A stretch of 50,294 bases of DNA from VAZQ01 sp050179645 (GCA_050179645.1 JBFXEX010000033.1:1-50294), one strand, 5' to 3'. Positions 1 to 8,729 are shown, counted from the first letter of the stretch. Notes: generated by a model from the letters alone, not told the origin. Translations and numbers: made by a program.

Positions 1-1
1 G

Positions 2-226
2 TCGTTCACCAACCAGACGCTGGCGCAGATCGAGCTGTTCGCCAACAACAAGGACGGCAAGTACAAGAAGGAAGTCTACGTGCTGCCGAAGTCGCTCGAC
101 GAGAAGGTCGCGCGGCTCCATCTCGCCAAGATCGGCGTCAAGCTCACCGAACTGCGCCCCGACCAGGCCGCCTATATCGGCGTCAAGCCGGAAGGCCCGT
201 TCAAGAGCGATCACTATCGCTATTGA
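2..226 (+). CDS. ahcY: Adenosylhomocysteinase, C-terminal end (partial)
   Basis: Only the last 74 residues are inside the window; the gene starts upstream. The reading frame (from base 2) begins SFTNQTLAQIELF, continues through a VYVLPKSLDEKVARLHL stretch and ends in GPFKSDHYRY before TGA. This is the very conserved C-terminus of S-adenosylhomocysteine hydrolase, whose terminal Lys and Tyr contribute to NAD binding of the neighbouring subunit. The enzyme is cytoplasmic, splits S-adenosylhomocysteine into homocysteine and adenosine, and keeps the methyl cycle running. Identity is secure from the C-terminal signature although the catalytic part is not visible. Confidence 0.95.
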   Translation, partial: SFTNQTLAQIELFANNKDGKYKKEVYVLPKSLDEKVARLHLAKIGVKLTELRPDQAAYIGVKPEGPFKSDHYRY

Positions 227-247
227 TCCTTTGAAGGCTCGCTCTAG

Positions 248-269
248 CTCTCCCTCCCCGGAGGGAGAG
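248..269. repeat. Perfect 10-bp palindrome downstream of ahcY
   Basis: Ten bases (ctctccctcc) are followed after two bases by their exact reverse complement, 22 nt after the ahcY stop codon. The hairpin is not followed by a T run, so it is not a canonical intrinsic terminator. The CTCTCCC/GGGAGAG composition resembles the longer nested palindromes at 4919-5071 and 40974-41109, so it may be a degenerate member of that family. Confidence 0.5.
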
Positions 270-295
270 TAGTCCAGTAGCCAAAGGATCAGAGC

Positions 296-739
296 ATGAG
301 GGGCAATAGCGCGGCGCGCCTCGTCGACACTACTGGGGTCGCAGGCCGCATCGCCCAAACCTCATCGCTCGTGATCGCAATCCTCGCCGCCGCGACGTTC
401 GCGAATACGAGCGCAATTGCGCAGGAGCCACCAACGCTGAGCGTCCCCCAGCGGCTTCATTATTTGTTTGACCTTCCGTGGTGCGCGAAGTGGCTGTTTA
501 CCTGCCACATTCTCTGCGAAAAAGTGGGCGACCGAATCCAATGTGACGAAGGCCGGGCCAATTGTAACCCATCGTTTGAACACTTCGCATGTCGCGCATT
601 TTCTGTCCGCGAAAGCTGCGAACGATGGTCAGACGGATGCAACACCTGCACGCGTGTTTCGGGCGAGACTTATTGCACCGCTATGGGGTGCCGACCTTAT
701 GTCCCCTCATTTGCCTGCTTAAAAGAAGCCGAAAAGTAA
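296..739 (+). CDS. Secreted cysteine-rich protein of unknown function
   Basis: 147 residues. An ATG is preceded by AAGGA at suitable spacing. Residues about 24-42 form a hydrophobic signal segment ending in a likely cleavage site near AIAQ. The mature part of roughly 100 residues holds 12 cysteines, an even number suited to disulfide bonding in the periplasm or outside the cell. A distinctive core reads CERWSDGCNTCTRVSG, then CTAMGC. I do not recognise a named family with a known function; the WSDGCNTC core resembles a motif seen in small exported hypothetical proteins. It stands alone between ahcY and an adenosine deaminase-like gene. Coding status is supported by the signal peptide and the Cys pattern, not by recognised homology. 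Confidence 0.65.
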   Translation: MRGNSAARLVDTTGVAGRIAQTSSLVIAILAAATFANTSAIAQEPPTLSVPQRLHYLFDLPWCAKWLFTCHILCEKVGDRIQCDEGRANCNPSFEHFACRAFSVRESCERWSDGCNTCTRVSGETYCTAMGCRPYVPSFACLKEAEK

Positions 740-873
740 CCGTGGCTATTTCGGGCACCCAGAAGGCGATCGGCGCAATCGTCACGGTGCGCGGACCGCG
801 CGGCATTGCGCCGTTTGAGTTCTGCGGCCGGCGCCGCTAGGTTCCCGCGCACCTCAAGCGCCCGGACACTCAC

Positions 874-2349
874 TTGCGACGCCGGATCATCCTTGCCGTT
901 CTGCTGCTGGCGGCCCTGGTGGCCGCCATCCGCGCTTTCGTGGTGGCCCGCGAGTTCGACACCGCCGTCACGGCACAGCATTTCGCCTCGCTGCGCGACG
1001 ACCATCCGGCGCTGCGGGCTTTTCTCTACCGCATGCCCAAGGGCGCCGACCTGCACGTCCATCTATCAGGCGCGTCCTATGCCGAGCCGATGATCGGCTG
1101 GGCGGCGCGCGAGGGGCTGTGCGTACGGCTCAAGGACTGGTTCATCGTCGCTCCGCCCTGCACGCCCGACGAGCCGTCGGTCGCCGAGACGATGCGCGAC
1201 CAGCGCAAGTTCGACGCCATGGTAAACGCCCAGTCCATGCGGTTCTTCCTGCCGACGCCGGCGGTGCCGTCCGGCCACGACCAGTTCTTCTCGACATTTT
1301 CCAAGTTCAGCGAGATCACCTGGCGGGTCACACCCGAACTGACCGTCGACATGCTCGACCGCTACGGCGCCCAGTCGGTGCAATACGCCGAATTCATGCT
1401 GTCGTTCTCGACACGCGAGGAGCGCGCACCACTGACCGCATCGATCCGCGGCATGACCGACCACGCCGCGATGCTGGAGACGCTCAAGCGCAACGGCCTC
1501 GACAAGCTGGTCGCCAAGGCGCGGGCGGAAGTCGTCGACATTGAGCGCAAAGTCGAGGCGTTGCGCGACTGCCCATCCGAGCCCCGCAAGCCGGCCTGCC
1601 GGGTGAACTACCGCTACATCGTCCAAGTCAGCCGCAATACCCCGATCGAGGACGTGTTCACCCAGACCGCGTTCGCGGCCGCGCTGATCCGCGCCGCACC
1701 CCGCATCGTCGCGCTCAATTTCGTGCAGACCGAGGACAACCAGATCGCGCGCCGCGACTACACCAAGCACATGGAGATCGTGAAATTCCTGGCCGGCGAC
1801 GTCAACGTCGCGCTGCACGCCGGCGAGCTATGGCTCGGGCTGGTGCCGCCGACCGATCTTACGTTTCACATCCGCCAGGCGGTCGAGATCGGCGGCGCCA
1901 AGCGGATCGGGCACGGCACCGCGCTCGCGTTCGAGAACGACGTCGACGGCCTGCTCGCCGAACTCCGCCGTCGCCCCGTCACCATCGAGATCAGCCTGAC
2001 GAGCAGCGACGTGATCCTGCAGGTGCGCGGCAAGGACCATCCGCTGGCCACCTATCTGGCGGCCGCCGTGCCGGTGGTGCTGTCGACCGATGACCCGGGC
2101 GTCTCCCGCATCGATATGACGAATGAATATTTCCGCGGCGCTCACGAGCACGGATTGAGCTATCGCACGCTGAAATCGCTCGCCCGCAATGCGCTGACCT
2201 ATTCGTTCCTCGCCGACGCGGAAAAGCGCCAGGAGCTCGACCGCTTCGAGCGTTCGTCGCGGGAGTTCGAGACGTCGATCGCAGGCGCCCTGCCCTGGCC
2301 GCAACGGCTGTGGCTGATGGCGGTGGAGGCGGTCGCACCGGCACGCTGA
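874..2349 (+). CDS. Membrane-anchored or exported adenosine deaminase family protein (ADGF-like)
   Basis: 491 residues from a TTG start; no better ATG exists before the conserved domain. Residues 5-24 form a hydrophobic anchor or uncleaved signal, so the enzyme probably faces the periplasm. The metal-dependent hydrolase signature of adenosine deaminases is complete: PKGADLHVHLSG with metal ligands H60 and H62, LHAGE with H315 and E318, RIGHG with H347, and STDDPG with D406 and D407. The segment IEISLTSSDV replaces the usual PTSN-type motif. The extended N-terminus before PKGA and the total length fit the ADGF/CECR1-like branch rather than cytoplasmic Add (about 340 residues). Expected reaction: adenosine or a related purine nucleoside to its deaminated form plus ammonia; the true substrate is not shown by sequence. 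It is transcribed toward the minus-strand GT39 gene. Confidence 0.85.
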   Translation: MRRRIILAVLLLAALVAAIRAFVVAREFDTAVTAQHFASLRDDHPALRAFLYRMPKGADLHVHLSGASYAEPMIGWAAREGLCVRLKDWFIVAPPCTPDEPSVAETMRDQRKFDAMVNAQSMRFFLPTPAVPSGHDQFFSTFSKFSEITWRVTPELTVDMLDRYGAQSVQYAEFMLSFSTREERAPLTASIRGMTDHAAMLETLKRNGLDKLVAKARAEVVDIERKVEALRDCPSEPRKPACRVNYRYIVQVSRNTPIEDVFTQTAFAAALIRAAPRIVALNFVQTEDNQIARRDYTKHMEIVKFLAGDVNVALHAGELWLGLVPPTDLTFHIRQAVEIGGAKRIGHGTALAFENDVDGLLAELRRRPVTIEISLTSSDVILQVRGKDHPLATYLAAAVPVVLSTDDPGVSRIDMTNEYFRGAHEHGLSYRTLKSLARNALTYSFLADAEKRQELDRFERSSREFETSIAGALPWPQRLWLMAVEAVAPAR

Positions 2350-2392
2350 CCCCTCATTCGGACCGGTCAAAGGGACGCCGGCCGGCGATCCT

Positions 2393-3958
2393 TCAAAGGC
2401 GCGGCGCGACGGCGACGATGACGTAGCGCGCCGGATCGCCCTCCAGGTTGAAATAGCGACGGGTCACTTCGGCTTCGACCCGCCGGCCGACGGAGGCGCG
2501 CGAGGCGCGGCGCATCGCGACATCCACGCATCCCTGCGCCCGCGCCGGACACACCATGGCGATGCCCTGGCGAGCGATGCGGGCATCGAGATCGGCCGGC
2601 GGGACGCCGTCGAGCGCGTTCACCACCTGCGGCCGCTCGGGCAGATAGAACGCCACCGCATAGCCGAAATCCTCCAGGCCGGCGAACAGCCGCAACGGCC
2701 GGTCGCTGGTTTCGCGCCAGACTGCCTCGACGCGCTGCGCCAATTGCGAAGCGTGCGCGGCGCCGGGCGTCACGCCGTTGCGGTGAACCATGTAGGCCAC
2801 CGCCGGCGCGGCCGCGATCATCACCAGCGGCACGATCACGGCGAGCGCGACGATGTTGGCGGCATCGCGAAGGCTGATGGTGGTGAGCGGCGACGACAGC
2901 AGCACGACCGGCAGCAGCGACCACGCCGACATGGTCCACAGCGACGTGAGCTGAAACTGTGCGACAAGCGCGATCGCGACCGGCACCAGCAGCGGCGCCC
3001 AGAACGCAACCGCCGCCAGACGCCGTTCGGGCGAATCGGGCCACAGCATATCGGCGGCCGCCTGCTGGCTCGGCCGCATCGCGGCGACCGCGAGGAGCAC
3101 CGGCAACGCCACGTAGGCCGCGCCGCCCGCCAGATACGTCAGCAGGCTCAGCGCCACCGCCGCGAAGGATGGCGCCGTATGGGTGGCGAGCGCATAGGAA
3201 AACGGCGCGAAGTTGCTGCCGACGAGCCAGACCACATGCGGGGCGAGCACCAGCGCACCGGCCGCAATCGTCACCCAGGGCGCGGCTGAGCGGAAATAGG
3301 CATCGCGCCGCGGATTGGTCAGCGCGGCGATGCCGAGGCCCAACAGCAGCATCACCGACCAGTACTTGCCGTAGATCGCGAGCGCCGCGAACACGCCGGC
3401 CAGCGCCGCATCGAGCACGCGGCGGCCCTCGAATGAGCGCAGGAAGAACAGCGTGGTCGCCGCCCACAGCGGCAGCAGCACGGTGTTCTGATTGAACTTG
3501 AGCGCGTGAAAATTGAAAAACGGCACCAGCGTGAGCAGTGCCAGCCCGACCACGCGCTTCTCGCCGTCGAGATAGCGCGCCGACAGCCGCCAGCAGACCC
3601 ACAGCGCCAGCGCCGCGGTCGAGACCGCCAGTAGGTAATAGGCCCAGTCGGCCACCGGAAACACCGTGAACCACGCGCCAACGATTGCGGCCGCGAGCGG
3701 CGGATGCTTGGCGTGACCGAACGCAAGCTCCCGCGACAGCGCGAGCTGCTCGGCCATGTCGTAGTGGACGTCCTGGCTGCCCTTGGCGATCACCGCGTAG
3801 AGCGTCCAGACCGCGACATAACAAAGGAGCACGATGACGACGTTGCGCTCCCGCCGCACCGGATCGGCGAGCGCGGCCGTGAGTTTGGCGGCCAACGTGT
3901 TTCCGCGCTCCACAAAGGTCATGGCCGACATCTTGGCCGCCCCCGGTCCCACCGTCAT
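2393..3958 (-). CDS. GT39/ArnT-like integral membrane glycosyltransferase
   Basis: 521 residues from an ATG. Many hydrophobic segments fill most of the protein. The first periplasmic loop contains SQDVHYDMAE (D63, D67, E70) and then HAKHPPL (residues 82-88), the acidic motif and HPP pattern typical of C-type glycosyltransferases of the dolichyl-phosphate-mannose/ArnT group (PMT_2). These enzymes move a sugar from a lipid-phosphate carrier onto a protein or envelope lipid on the outer face of the inner membrane. Donor and acceptor cannot be told from the sequence. Two further in-frame ATGs (residues 10 and 13) are alternative starts. The gene converges with the adenosine deaminase-like gene and is divergent from the amidotransferase at 4109. 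Confidence 0.85.
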   Translation of the reverse strand: MTVGPGAAKMSAMTFVERGNTLAAKLTAALADPVRRERNVVIVLLCYVAVWTLYAVIAKGSQDVHYDMAEQLALSRELAFGHAKHPPLAAAIVGAWFTVFPVADWAYYLLAVSTAALALWVCWRLSARYLDGEKRVVGLALLTLVPFFNFHALKFNQNTVLLPLWAATTLFFLRSFEGRRVLDAALAGVFAALAIYGKYWSVMLLLGLGIAALTNPRRDAYFRSAAPWVTIAAGALVLAPHVVWLVGSNFAPFSYALATHTAPSFAAVALSLLTYLAGGAAYVALPVLLAVAAMRPSQQAAADMLWPDSPERRLAAVAFWAPLLVPVAIALVAQFQLTSLWTMSAWSLLPVVLLSSPLTTISLRDAANIVALAVIVPLVMIAAAPAVAYMVHRNGVTPGAAHASQLAQRVEAVWRETSDRPLRLFAGLEDFGYAVAFYLPERPQVVNALDGVPPADLDARIARQGIAMVCPARAQGCVDVAMRRASRASVGRRVEAEVTRRYFNLEGDPARYVIVAVAPRL

Positions 3959-4108
3959 CGCCCGGTACTTTCGCGCAGAACTTTGGGCGCGCTATGGCAC
4001 GGGCGCCGAAAGAGGTCCATATCGGCAAAAAGGGCCTAATCTGCCATGGCTTTGCCGCATCGCGGGAGAATGCTAGTCTGACCGGGCCGAAGGACTTGGA
4101 GCTGCTGA

Positions 4109-4891
4109 ATGTGCCGCTGGATCGCTTATCGCGGCGAAACCATACCGTTGGAACAATATGTGACGGCCCCGGCCCATTCGCTCGTCGTTCAGAGCCTGCG
4201 GGCGCTTGAATCGACCGCCAGCACCAATGGCGACGGCTTCGGCATGGGCTGGTACGCCGAGCACCCGGAACCCGGGCTCTATCGCGAGGTCCGCCCGGCC
4301 TGGTCGGACGAAAACTTGCGCTACCTCTGCCGCCATATCCGCTCGCACCTCTACTTCGCTCACGTACGCGCCTCGACCGGCACGCCGATCACCCGGCCGA
4401 ACTGCCATCCGTTCGCCTGCGGCCGCTGGTTGTTCATGCACAACGGGCTGGTGGGAAACTGGGCGCGGCTGCGCCGGCCAGTCGAAACGCTCATTCCGGA
4501 CGCGCTCTACGGGTCGCGAATCGGCACCACGGATTCCGAGGCGGTCTTCCTCGCCATGCTCGGCGCCGGCGCCGACAAGGACCCGATCGGCGCGACCAGC
4601 CGGACCATGGCGACGCTGACCGACATGCTGGCCCCGAGCGAGCCGCTGCGCTTCACTGCGGCGCTGTCCGATGGCCGCGATCTCTACGCCTTCCGCTACG
4701 CCGCCAACGACAACGCCAACACGCTCTACTATCGCGAATCCGGCAGCAACGTCGTGATCGTCTCCGAGCCGCTCGACACCGAGCGCTCCCATTGGAAGCC
4801 GGTGCCGCCCGGGCACGTGGTGATCGCAAAGGCCGGCAAGCCGGTCGAACTGGCGCCTTTCCTCGCCGCCCAGCCGATGGCCGCGGAGTAA
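4109..4891 (+). CDS. Class II glutamine amidotransferase (YafJ/GATase_6 type)
   Basis: 260 residues. After removal of the initiator Met, Cys2 is the N-terminal nucleophile of the Ntn-hydrolase fold (MCRWIAYRG). NGDGFGMGWY (residues 40-49) and AHVRAST with R87 and the HNG at 111-113 are the glutamine-binding and oxyanion motifs of class II glutaminase domains. The length fits a stand-alone glutaminase domain of the YafJ/EgtC type and no synthetase domain follows, so the acceptor of the released ammonia is unknown. The gene is followed by a palindromic repeat and then lepA on the same strand. Confidence 0.88.
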   Translation: MCRWIAYRGETIPLEQYVTAPAHSLVVQSLRALESTASTNGDGFGMGWYAEHPEPGLYREVRPAWSDENLRYLCRHIRSHLYFAHVRASTGTPITRPNCHPFACGRWLFMHNGLVGNWARLRRPVETLIPDALYGSRIGTTDSEAVFLAMLGAGADKDPIGATSRTMATLTDMLAPSEPLRFTAALSDGRDLYAFRYAANDNANTLYYRESGSNVVIVSEPLDTERSHWKPVPPGHVVIAKAGKPVELAPFLAAQPMAAE

Positions 4892-4918
4892 TCTTCCCGC
4901 AGCTCGGCGCGCGTGATA

Positions 4919-5071
4919 GCGCCCTCGCCCCTCGGGGGAGAGGGCAGTTCCGACGCGTCAACTTGTTCGAGAGGGTGAGGGGGTCCGAACATCTCGTGGG
5001 GCTAGGTCCCCTCACCCATCCCTATTCGTGGACGATTCCGAACCGCCCTCTCCCCCGAGGAGCGAGGGCGC
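4919..5071. repeat. 153-bp nested palindromic repeat upstream of lepA
   Basis: The outer arms, 4919-4945 and 5045-5071, are 27 bp long and inverted with 26 of 27 matches. Inside them lies a second inverted pair (gggtgagggg against cccctcaccc), so the whole block can fold into a long nested hairpin. The CCCTCTCCC/GGGAGAGGG composition matches the element at 40974-41109. It lies between the amidotransferase stop and the lepA start, so it is likely transcribed in the lepA leader. Confidence 0.8.
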
Positions 5072-5142
5072 AGTCACAACCGCCAGCGCGTGTCGGGAGA
5101 TCGGCGCTTGCCGCAGTGGCGCTGCGTTGCTATCTCCCGACC

Positions 5143-6948
5143 ATGCCAGCCACCCCCATCGAAAACGTTCGCAATTTCGCGATCATCGCGCACATCGACC
5201 ACGGCAAGTCGACGCTCGCCGACCGGCTGATCCAGCAGACCGGCGGGCTCGAAGACCGCGAAATGGTCGAGCAGGTGCTCGATTCGATGGATATCGAGCG
5301 CGAACGCGGCATCACCATCAAGGCGCAGACGGTACGGCTCAAGTATCGGGCGCGCGACGGCAAGGACTATGTCCTCAACCTGATCGACACCCCCGGCCAC
5401 GTCGACTTCGCCTATGAGGTCAACCGGTCGCTCGCCGCCTGCGAGGGCTCGCTCCTGGTGGTCGACGCCAGCCAGGGCGTCGAGGCGCAAACGCTCGCCA
5501 ACGTCTACCAGGCGCTCGACAACAACCACGAGATCGTGCCGGTGCTCAACAAGGTCGACCTGCCGGCGGCCGAGCCCGACAAGATCAAGCAGCAGATCGA
5601 GGACGTGATCGGCCTCGACGCCTCGGACGCGATCCTGATCTCGGCCAAGACCGGGCTGAACATCGATCAGGTGCTGGAGGCGATCGTCACCCGGTTGCCG
5701 CCGCCCAAGGGCGACCGCAACGCGACACTGAAGGCGCTGCTGGTCGACAGCTGGTACGACGTCTATCTCGGCGTGGTCGTGCTGGTGCGGATCGTCGATG
5801 GCGTGCTCAAGAAGGGCCAGCGCATCCGCATGATGGGCACCGGCGCATCCTACGATGTCGACCGCGTCGGCGTTTTTACGCCCAAGCTGACGGCCGCGGA
5901 CGAACTGGGCCCCGGCGAGATCGGGTTTCTGACCGCGTCGATCAAGGAAGTTGCCGACACCCGCGTCGGCGACACTATCACGGACGACCGCAAACCGATC
6001 GCCGCCGCCCTGCCCGGCTTCCGGCCTGCGATCCCGGTAGTGTTCTGCGGACTGTTTCCGGTCGATGCCGCGCAGTTCGAGGACTTGCGCGCAGCCATGG
6101 GCAAGCTGCGCCTCAACGACGCGAGCTTCAGCTACGAAATGGAGACCTCGGCCGCGCTCGGCTTTGGCTTCCGGTGCGGCTTTCTCGGACTGCTCCACCT
6201 CGAAATCATCCAGGAGCGGCTGTCGCGCGAGTTCAACCTCGACCTGATCGCGACCGCGCCGTCGGTGATCTACAAGATCAAGCTCCGCGACGGCCGCGAG
6301 ATCGAGATTCACAACCCGGTCGACATGCCGGACCCGATGCAGATCCTGGAGATCCAGGAGCCCTGGATCGAGGCCACCATCCTGACGCCGGACGAATATC
6401 TCGGCTCGGTGCTGAAGCTCTGCCAGGACCGCCGCGGCACGCAGAAGGAGCTCACTTACGTGGGCAACCGCGCGATGGTGAAGTACGACCTGCCGCTCAA
6501 CGAAGTCGTGTTCGACTTCTACGACCGGCTCAAATCGGTGTCGAAGGGTTACGCCTCGTTCGACTATCACCTGACCGAATTCCGCCCGGCCGACCTCGTC
6601 AAGATGCAGATCCTGGTCAACAACGAGCCGGTCGATGCGCTTGCCATGCTGGTGCATAAGACCCGCGCCGAGAGCCGCGGCCGCGCCATGGCGGAGAAGC
6701 TCAAGGAGCTGATCCCGCCGCACATGTTCCAGGTGCCGATTCAGGCGGCGATCGGCGGCAAGATCATCGCCCGCGAGACCGTGCGGGCGTTCCGCAAGGA
6801 CGTTACCGCGAAGTGCTACGGCGGCGACGTCACGCGCAAGCGCAAGCTTCTGGAGAAGCAGAAGGAAGGCAAGAAGAAGATGCGCCAGTACGGCAAGGTC
6901 GACATCCCTCAGGAGGCGTTTATTGCCGCGCTGAAGGTGGATGTGTAG
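5143..6948 (+). CDS. lepA: Elongation factor 4 (LepA), ribosome-associated GTPase
   Basis: 601 residues, the normal length of LepA. The frame is open far upstream (from 4792), but homology begins at MPATPIENVRNFAIIAHIDH, so the ATG at 5143 is chosen. G1 is HIDHGKST (residues 18-24), G3 is DTPGH (82-86) and G4 is NKVD (136-139). The EF-G-like domains follow, and the C-terminal RKRKLLEKQKEGKKKM segment is diagnostic of LepA. The protein binds ribosomes and hydrolyses GTP; it affects initiation and elongation, especially under ionic or acid stress. The 250-bp leader holds the nested palindrome at 4919-5071. Confidence 0.97.
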   Translation: MPATPIENVRNFAIIAHIDHGKSTLADRLIQQTGGLEDREMVEQVLDSMDIERERGITIKAQTVRLKYRARDGKDYVLNLIDTPGHVDFAYEVNRSLAACEGSLLVVDASQGVEAQTLANVYQALDNNHEIVPVLNKVDLPAAEPDKIKQQIEDVIGLDASDAILISAKTGLNIDQVLEAIVTRLPPPKGDRNATLKALLVDSWYDVYLGVVVLVRIVDGVLKKGQRIRMMGTGASYDVDRVGVFTPKLTAADELGPGEIGFLTASIKEVADTRVGDTITDDRKPIAAALPGFRPAIPVVFCGLFPVDAAQFEDLRAAMGKLRLNDASFSYEMETSAALGFGFRCGFLGLLHLEIIQERLSREFNLDLIATAPSVIYKIKLRDGREIEIHNPVDMPDPMQILEIQEPWIEATILTPDEYLGSVLKLCQDRRGTQKELTYVGNRAMVKYDLPLNEVVFDFYDRLKSVSKGYASFDYHLTEFRPADLVKMQILVNNEPVDALAMLVHKTRAESRGRAMAEKLKELIPPHMFQVPIQAAIGGKIIARETVRAFRKDVTAKCYGGDVTRKRKLLEKQKEGKKKMRQYGKVDIPQEAFIAALKVDV

Positions 6949-7046
6949 CCCGGACTATTCGGCGGCGTGGACGCGCCGAAGCAGCCCTGCCGCTTTCATC
7001 TCGTCGTGCAGCGCAATCGGGTCCCAGTCGGCCGCAATGCGCCTCC

Positions 7047-7943
7047 TCAATCCACCGCCGCGCCGAGCATCAGCCGCTCCGTCGCATTCAGCGAGTTGGG
7101 CAGTGAGGGCTGCGCCACGCTCGGCCGCCAGATATTGATGACGGCGAAGCGCTCTGGATGGAGCGCGTACTGCCGGGCGATCGCCTGCAGCGTGCGATAG
7201 CGCGTCTCGTGCTCCTTGAATTCGACCCGCGGGCATTTCGGCGGCAGGTTGCGCAGCGTCTCCTCCCACATCACCATCGCCCGCAGGTGGCGCGCTCGCC
7301 GGTTGTGCAGTTTCTCGAACGTGAGCGCGATCACGAAACGGTACTCCTCCATGGGCCGGCCGAGCGCGAGGTCGATGGCGTTGTCGTTGGAGCATTTCTC
7401 GCTGATCAGGCTGATCAGGGGAGCATATGCCGCCTTGTAATCGTCCTCCCGCAAGAGCAACACGCGCTGCTCCCTGCCGTTCTCCATCACGCTCGCGGTG
7501 GCGACCATCTGGTGCAGCCAGGCGTCGAAGCGCAGGCGCAGGCGGCCGAGCAGCGACCGCGGCACGACGAGCCGTTGTGGGAAATGCAGCACCGGATCGT
7601 CCACCGTGGTCCGTCGCGCGGCGCGGCGGATCATCTGCACACGGTAGGAATTGGGCCAGACGTAATGGACGCGCCGGTCCGCCACCAGCGTGTCGAACTT
7701 GAGACAGCCGTCGACGATCATGTTGATCGTGACGTTGATGGTGTTGCGGTCGTCGCCGCGCAGGTAATAGACCCAGCCCTGGACATAGCGGCCCATCATC
7801 GTCAGGCCCGCGCCGCCGACGCCGCCGAGCGAGCGGATCAGCGCACCGGTGAACACCGCGCCGAGATAGACCGCGAGCACGCCGAGCCCGAACAGCAGCC
7901 CGTCACCGATCTGGCTCAGGTTCTGCGACAGATATTCGCGCAT
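7047..7943 (-). CDS. Membrane-anchored protein of unknown function
   Basis: 298 residues from an ATG at 7943 that follows GAGGA by seven bases; an in-frame TTG one codon upstream is less likely. Residues about 12-50 are hydrophobic and Gly-rich (one or two membrane segments). The remainder is a soluble, Arg-rich domain with no motif I recognise. A short variable region with KCSND and a conserved-looking RFAVINIWRP near the C-terminus may help define the family. It sits 46 bp downstream of the nucleoside deaminase on the same strand, so the two may be co-transcribed. No function is proposed. Confidence 0.7.
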   Translation of the reverse strand: MREYLSQNLSQIGDGLLFGLGVLAVYLGAVFTGALIRSLGGVGGAGLTMMGRYVQGWVYYLRGDDRNTINVTINMIVDGCLKFDTLVADRRVHYVWPNSYRVQMIRRAARRTTVDDPVLHFPQRLVVPRSLLGRLRLRFDAWLHQMVATASVMENGREQRVLLLREDDYKAAYAPLISLISEKCSNDNAIDLALGRPMEEYRFVIALTFEKLHNRRARHLRAMVMWEETLRNLPPKCPRVEFKEHETRYRTLQAIARQYALHPERFAVINIWRPSVAQPSLPNSLNATERLMLGAAVD

Positions 7944-7989
7944 CAAGCTTCCTCGATTCCGTCACGGCGCGCCGGCAACGAACCCTTCC

Positions 7990-8550
7990 CTACTTTTTCG
8001 GAAACAGCGCCATCGCCTCGTCGGCCAGTACCCCGCCGGTGATCGAGATTGGCGCGAACGGCGCCTTGGCGGCAACGTCGGCGGCGGTCAGCATGATCTG
8101 GTCGATCCTGGTGGCGAGCTGAGCGGTGCTGGCGGCGAATACCAGCCGGCCGATGTGGCACCACAGGATCGCGCCCATGCACATCGCGCATGGTTCGCCC
8201 GAGGTGTAGAGCGTCGCGCCGCGTAGCGCCTCGGGCCCATGCTCGGCGAGGCAACGGCGGATCGCCACCATCTCGCCGTGCGCGGTCGGATCGCGGTCGG
8301 TGCGCCCGAGGTTCCGCCCCTGCGCGATGACCTTACCGTCGCGGACGATCACGGCGCCGAACGGATAGTCGGCCCGCCGCGCCTCGTCGATCGCCAGGTG
8401 CATGAACTTGACGTCGTCGGCGGTGTTGGGCGCGAACTGCGCCCGCGCCGCTGCGGGCAACACGGCCGCACAGGCGAGGCCGCCGATGATGGCGCGCCTG
8501 TTTGGAAACTGCCCCCGATGGGTCCCGGCACAGCACGTCTGGTCACGCAT
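7990..8550 (-). CDS. Nucleoside/cytosine deaminase-fold enzyme with a Tat-like export signal
   Basis: 186 residues from an ATG at 8550 with AAGGGA upstream. The N-terminus reads NRRAIIGGLACAAVLP then AAARAQ: two arginines (R18, R19), a hydrophobic core and an AxA-type cleavage site, as in Tat or Sec signal peptides. The rest is a zinc-dependent CDA-fold deaminase: HGE (H91, E93) and PCAMC (C121, C124) supply the zinc ligands and catalytic Glu. The TLYTSGEPCAMCMGAI pattern is closest to guanine, cytosine or tRNA adenosine deaminases (CMP/dCMP deaminase family). Such enzymes are normally cytoplasmic, so a periplasmic location would be unusual. The substrate is unknown. It lies upstream of the anchored hypothetical gene on the same strand. 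Confidence 0.85.
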   Translation of the reverse strand: MRDQTCCAGTHRGQFPNRRAIIGGLACAAVLPAAARAQFAPNTADDVKFMHLAIDEARRADYPFGAVIVRDGKVIAQGRNLGRTDRDPTAHGEMVAIRRCLAEHGPEALRGATLYTSGEPCAMCMGAILWCHIGRLVFAASTAQLATRIDQIMLTAADVAAKAPFAPISITGGVLADEAMALFPKK

Positions 8551-8729
8551 GGTGCTTCCCTTGGCATGTGCTCGATGCCGTCCGCGAATGTCCGGCAGCG
8601 CCGGACGATAGCACCGTCGGGACCGGAACAAAAAGCACGGAAAGGACGCCACTGCATGACCGGGCACGACGAAAAACGGCCCCCGGTCGGAACCGGGAGC
8701 CGCTGTGGCCTCCAACGCTTGCGGACGTG

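Noticed and set aside
2367..4028. Long minus-strand open frame alongside the GT39 gene
   Set aside because: It is a shadow of the GT39 gene in another frame, with an Arg/Gly/Ala-rich composition and no domain.
4792..5142. Extended N-terminus of the lepA frame
   Set aside because: The extra residues overlap the amidotransferase gene and the palindromic repeat; LepA homology starts at 5143.
5074..6723. 549-codon open frame antisense to lepA
   Set aside because: High-GC antisense shadow; its sequence shows no fold or motif and lepA is certain on the other strand.
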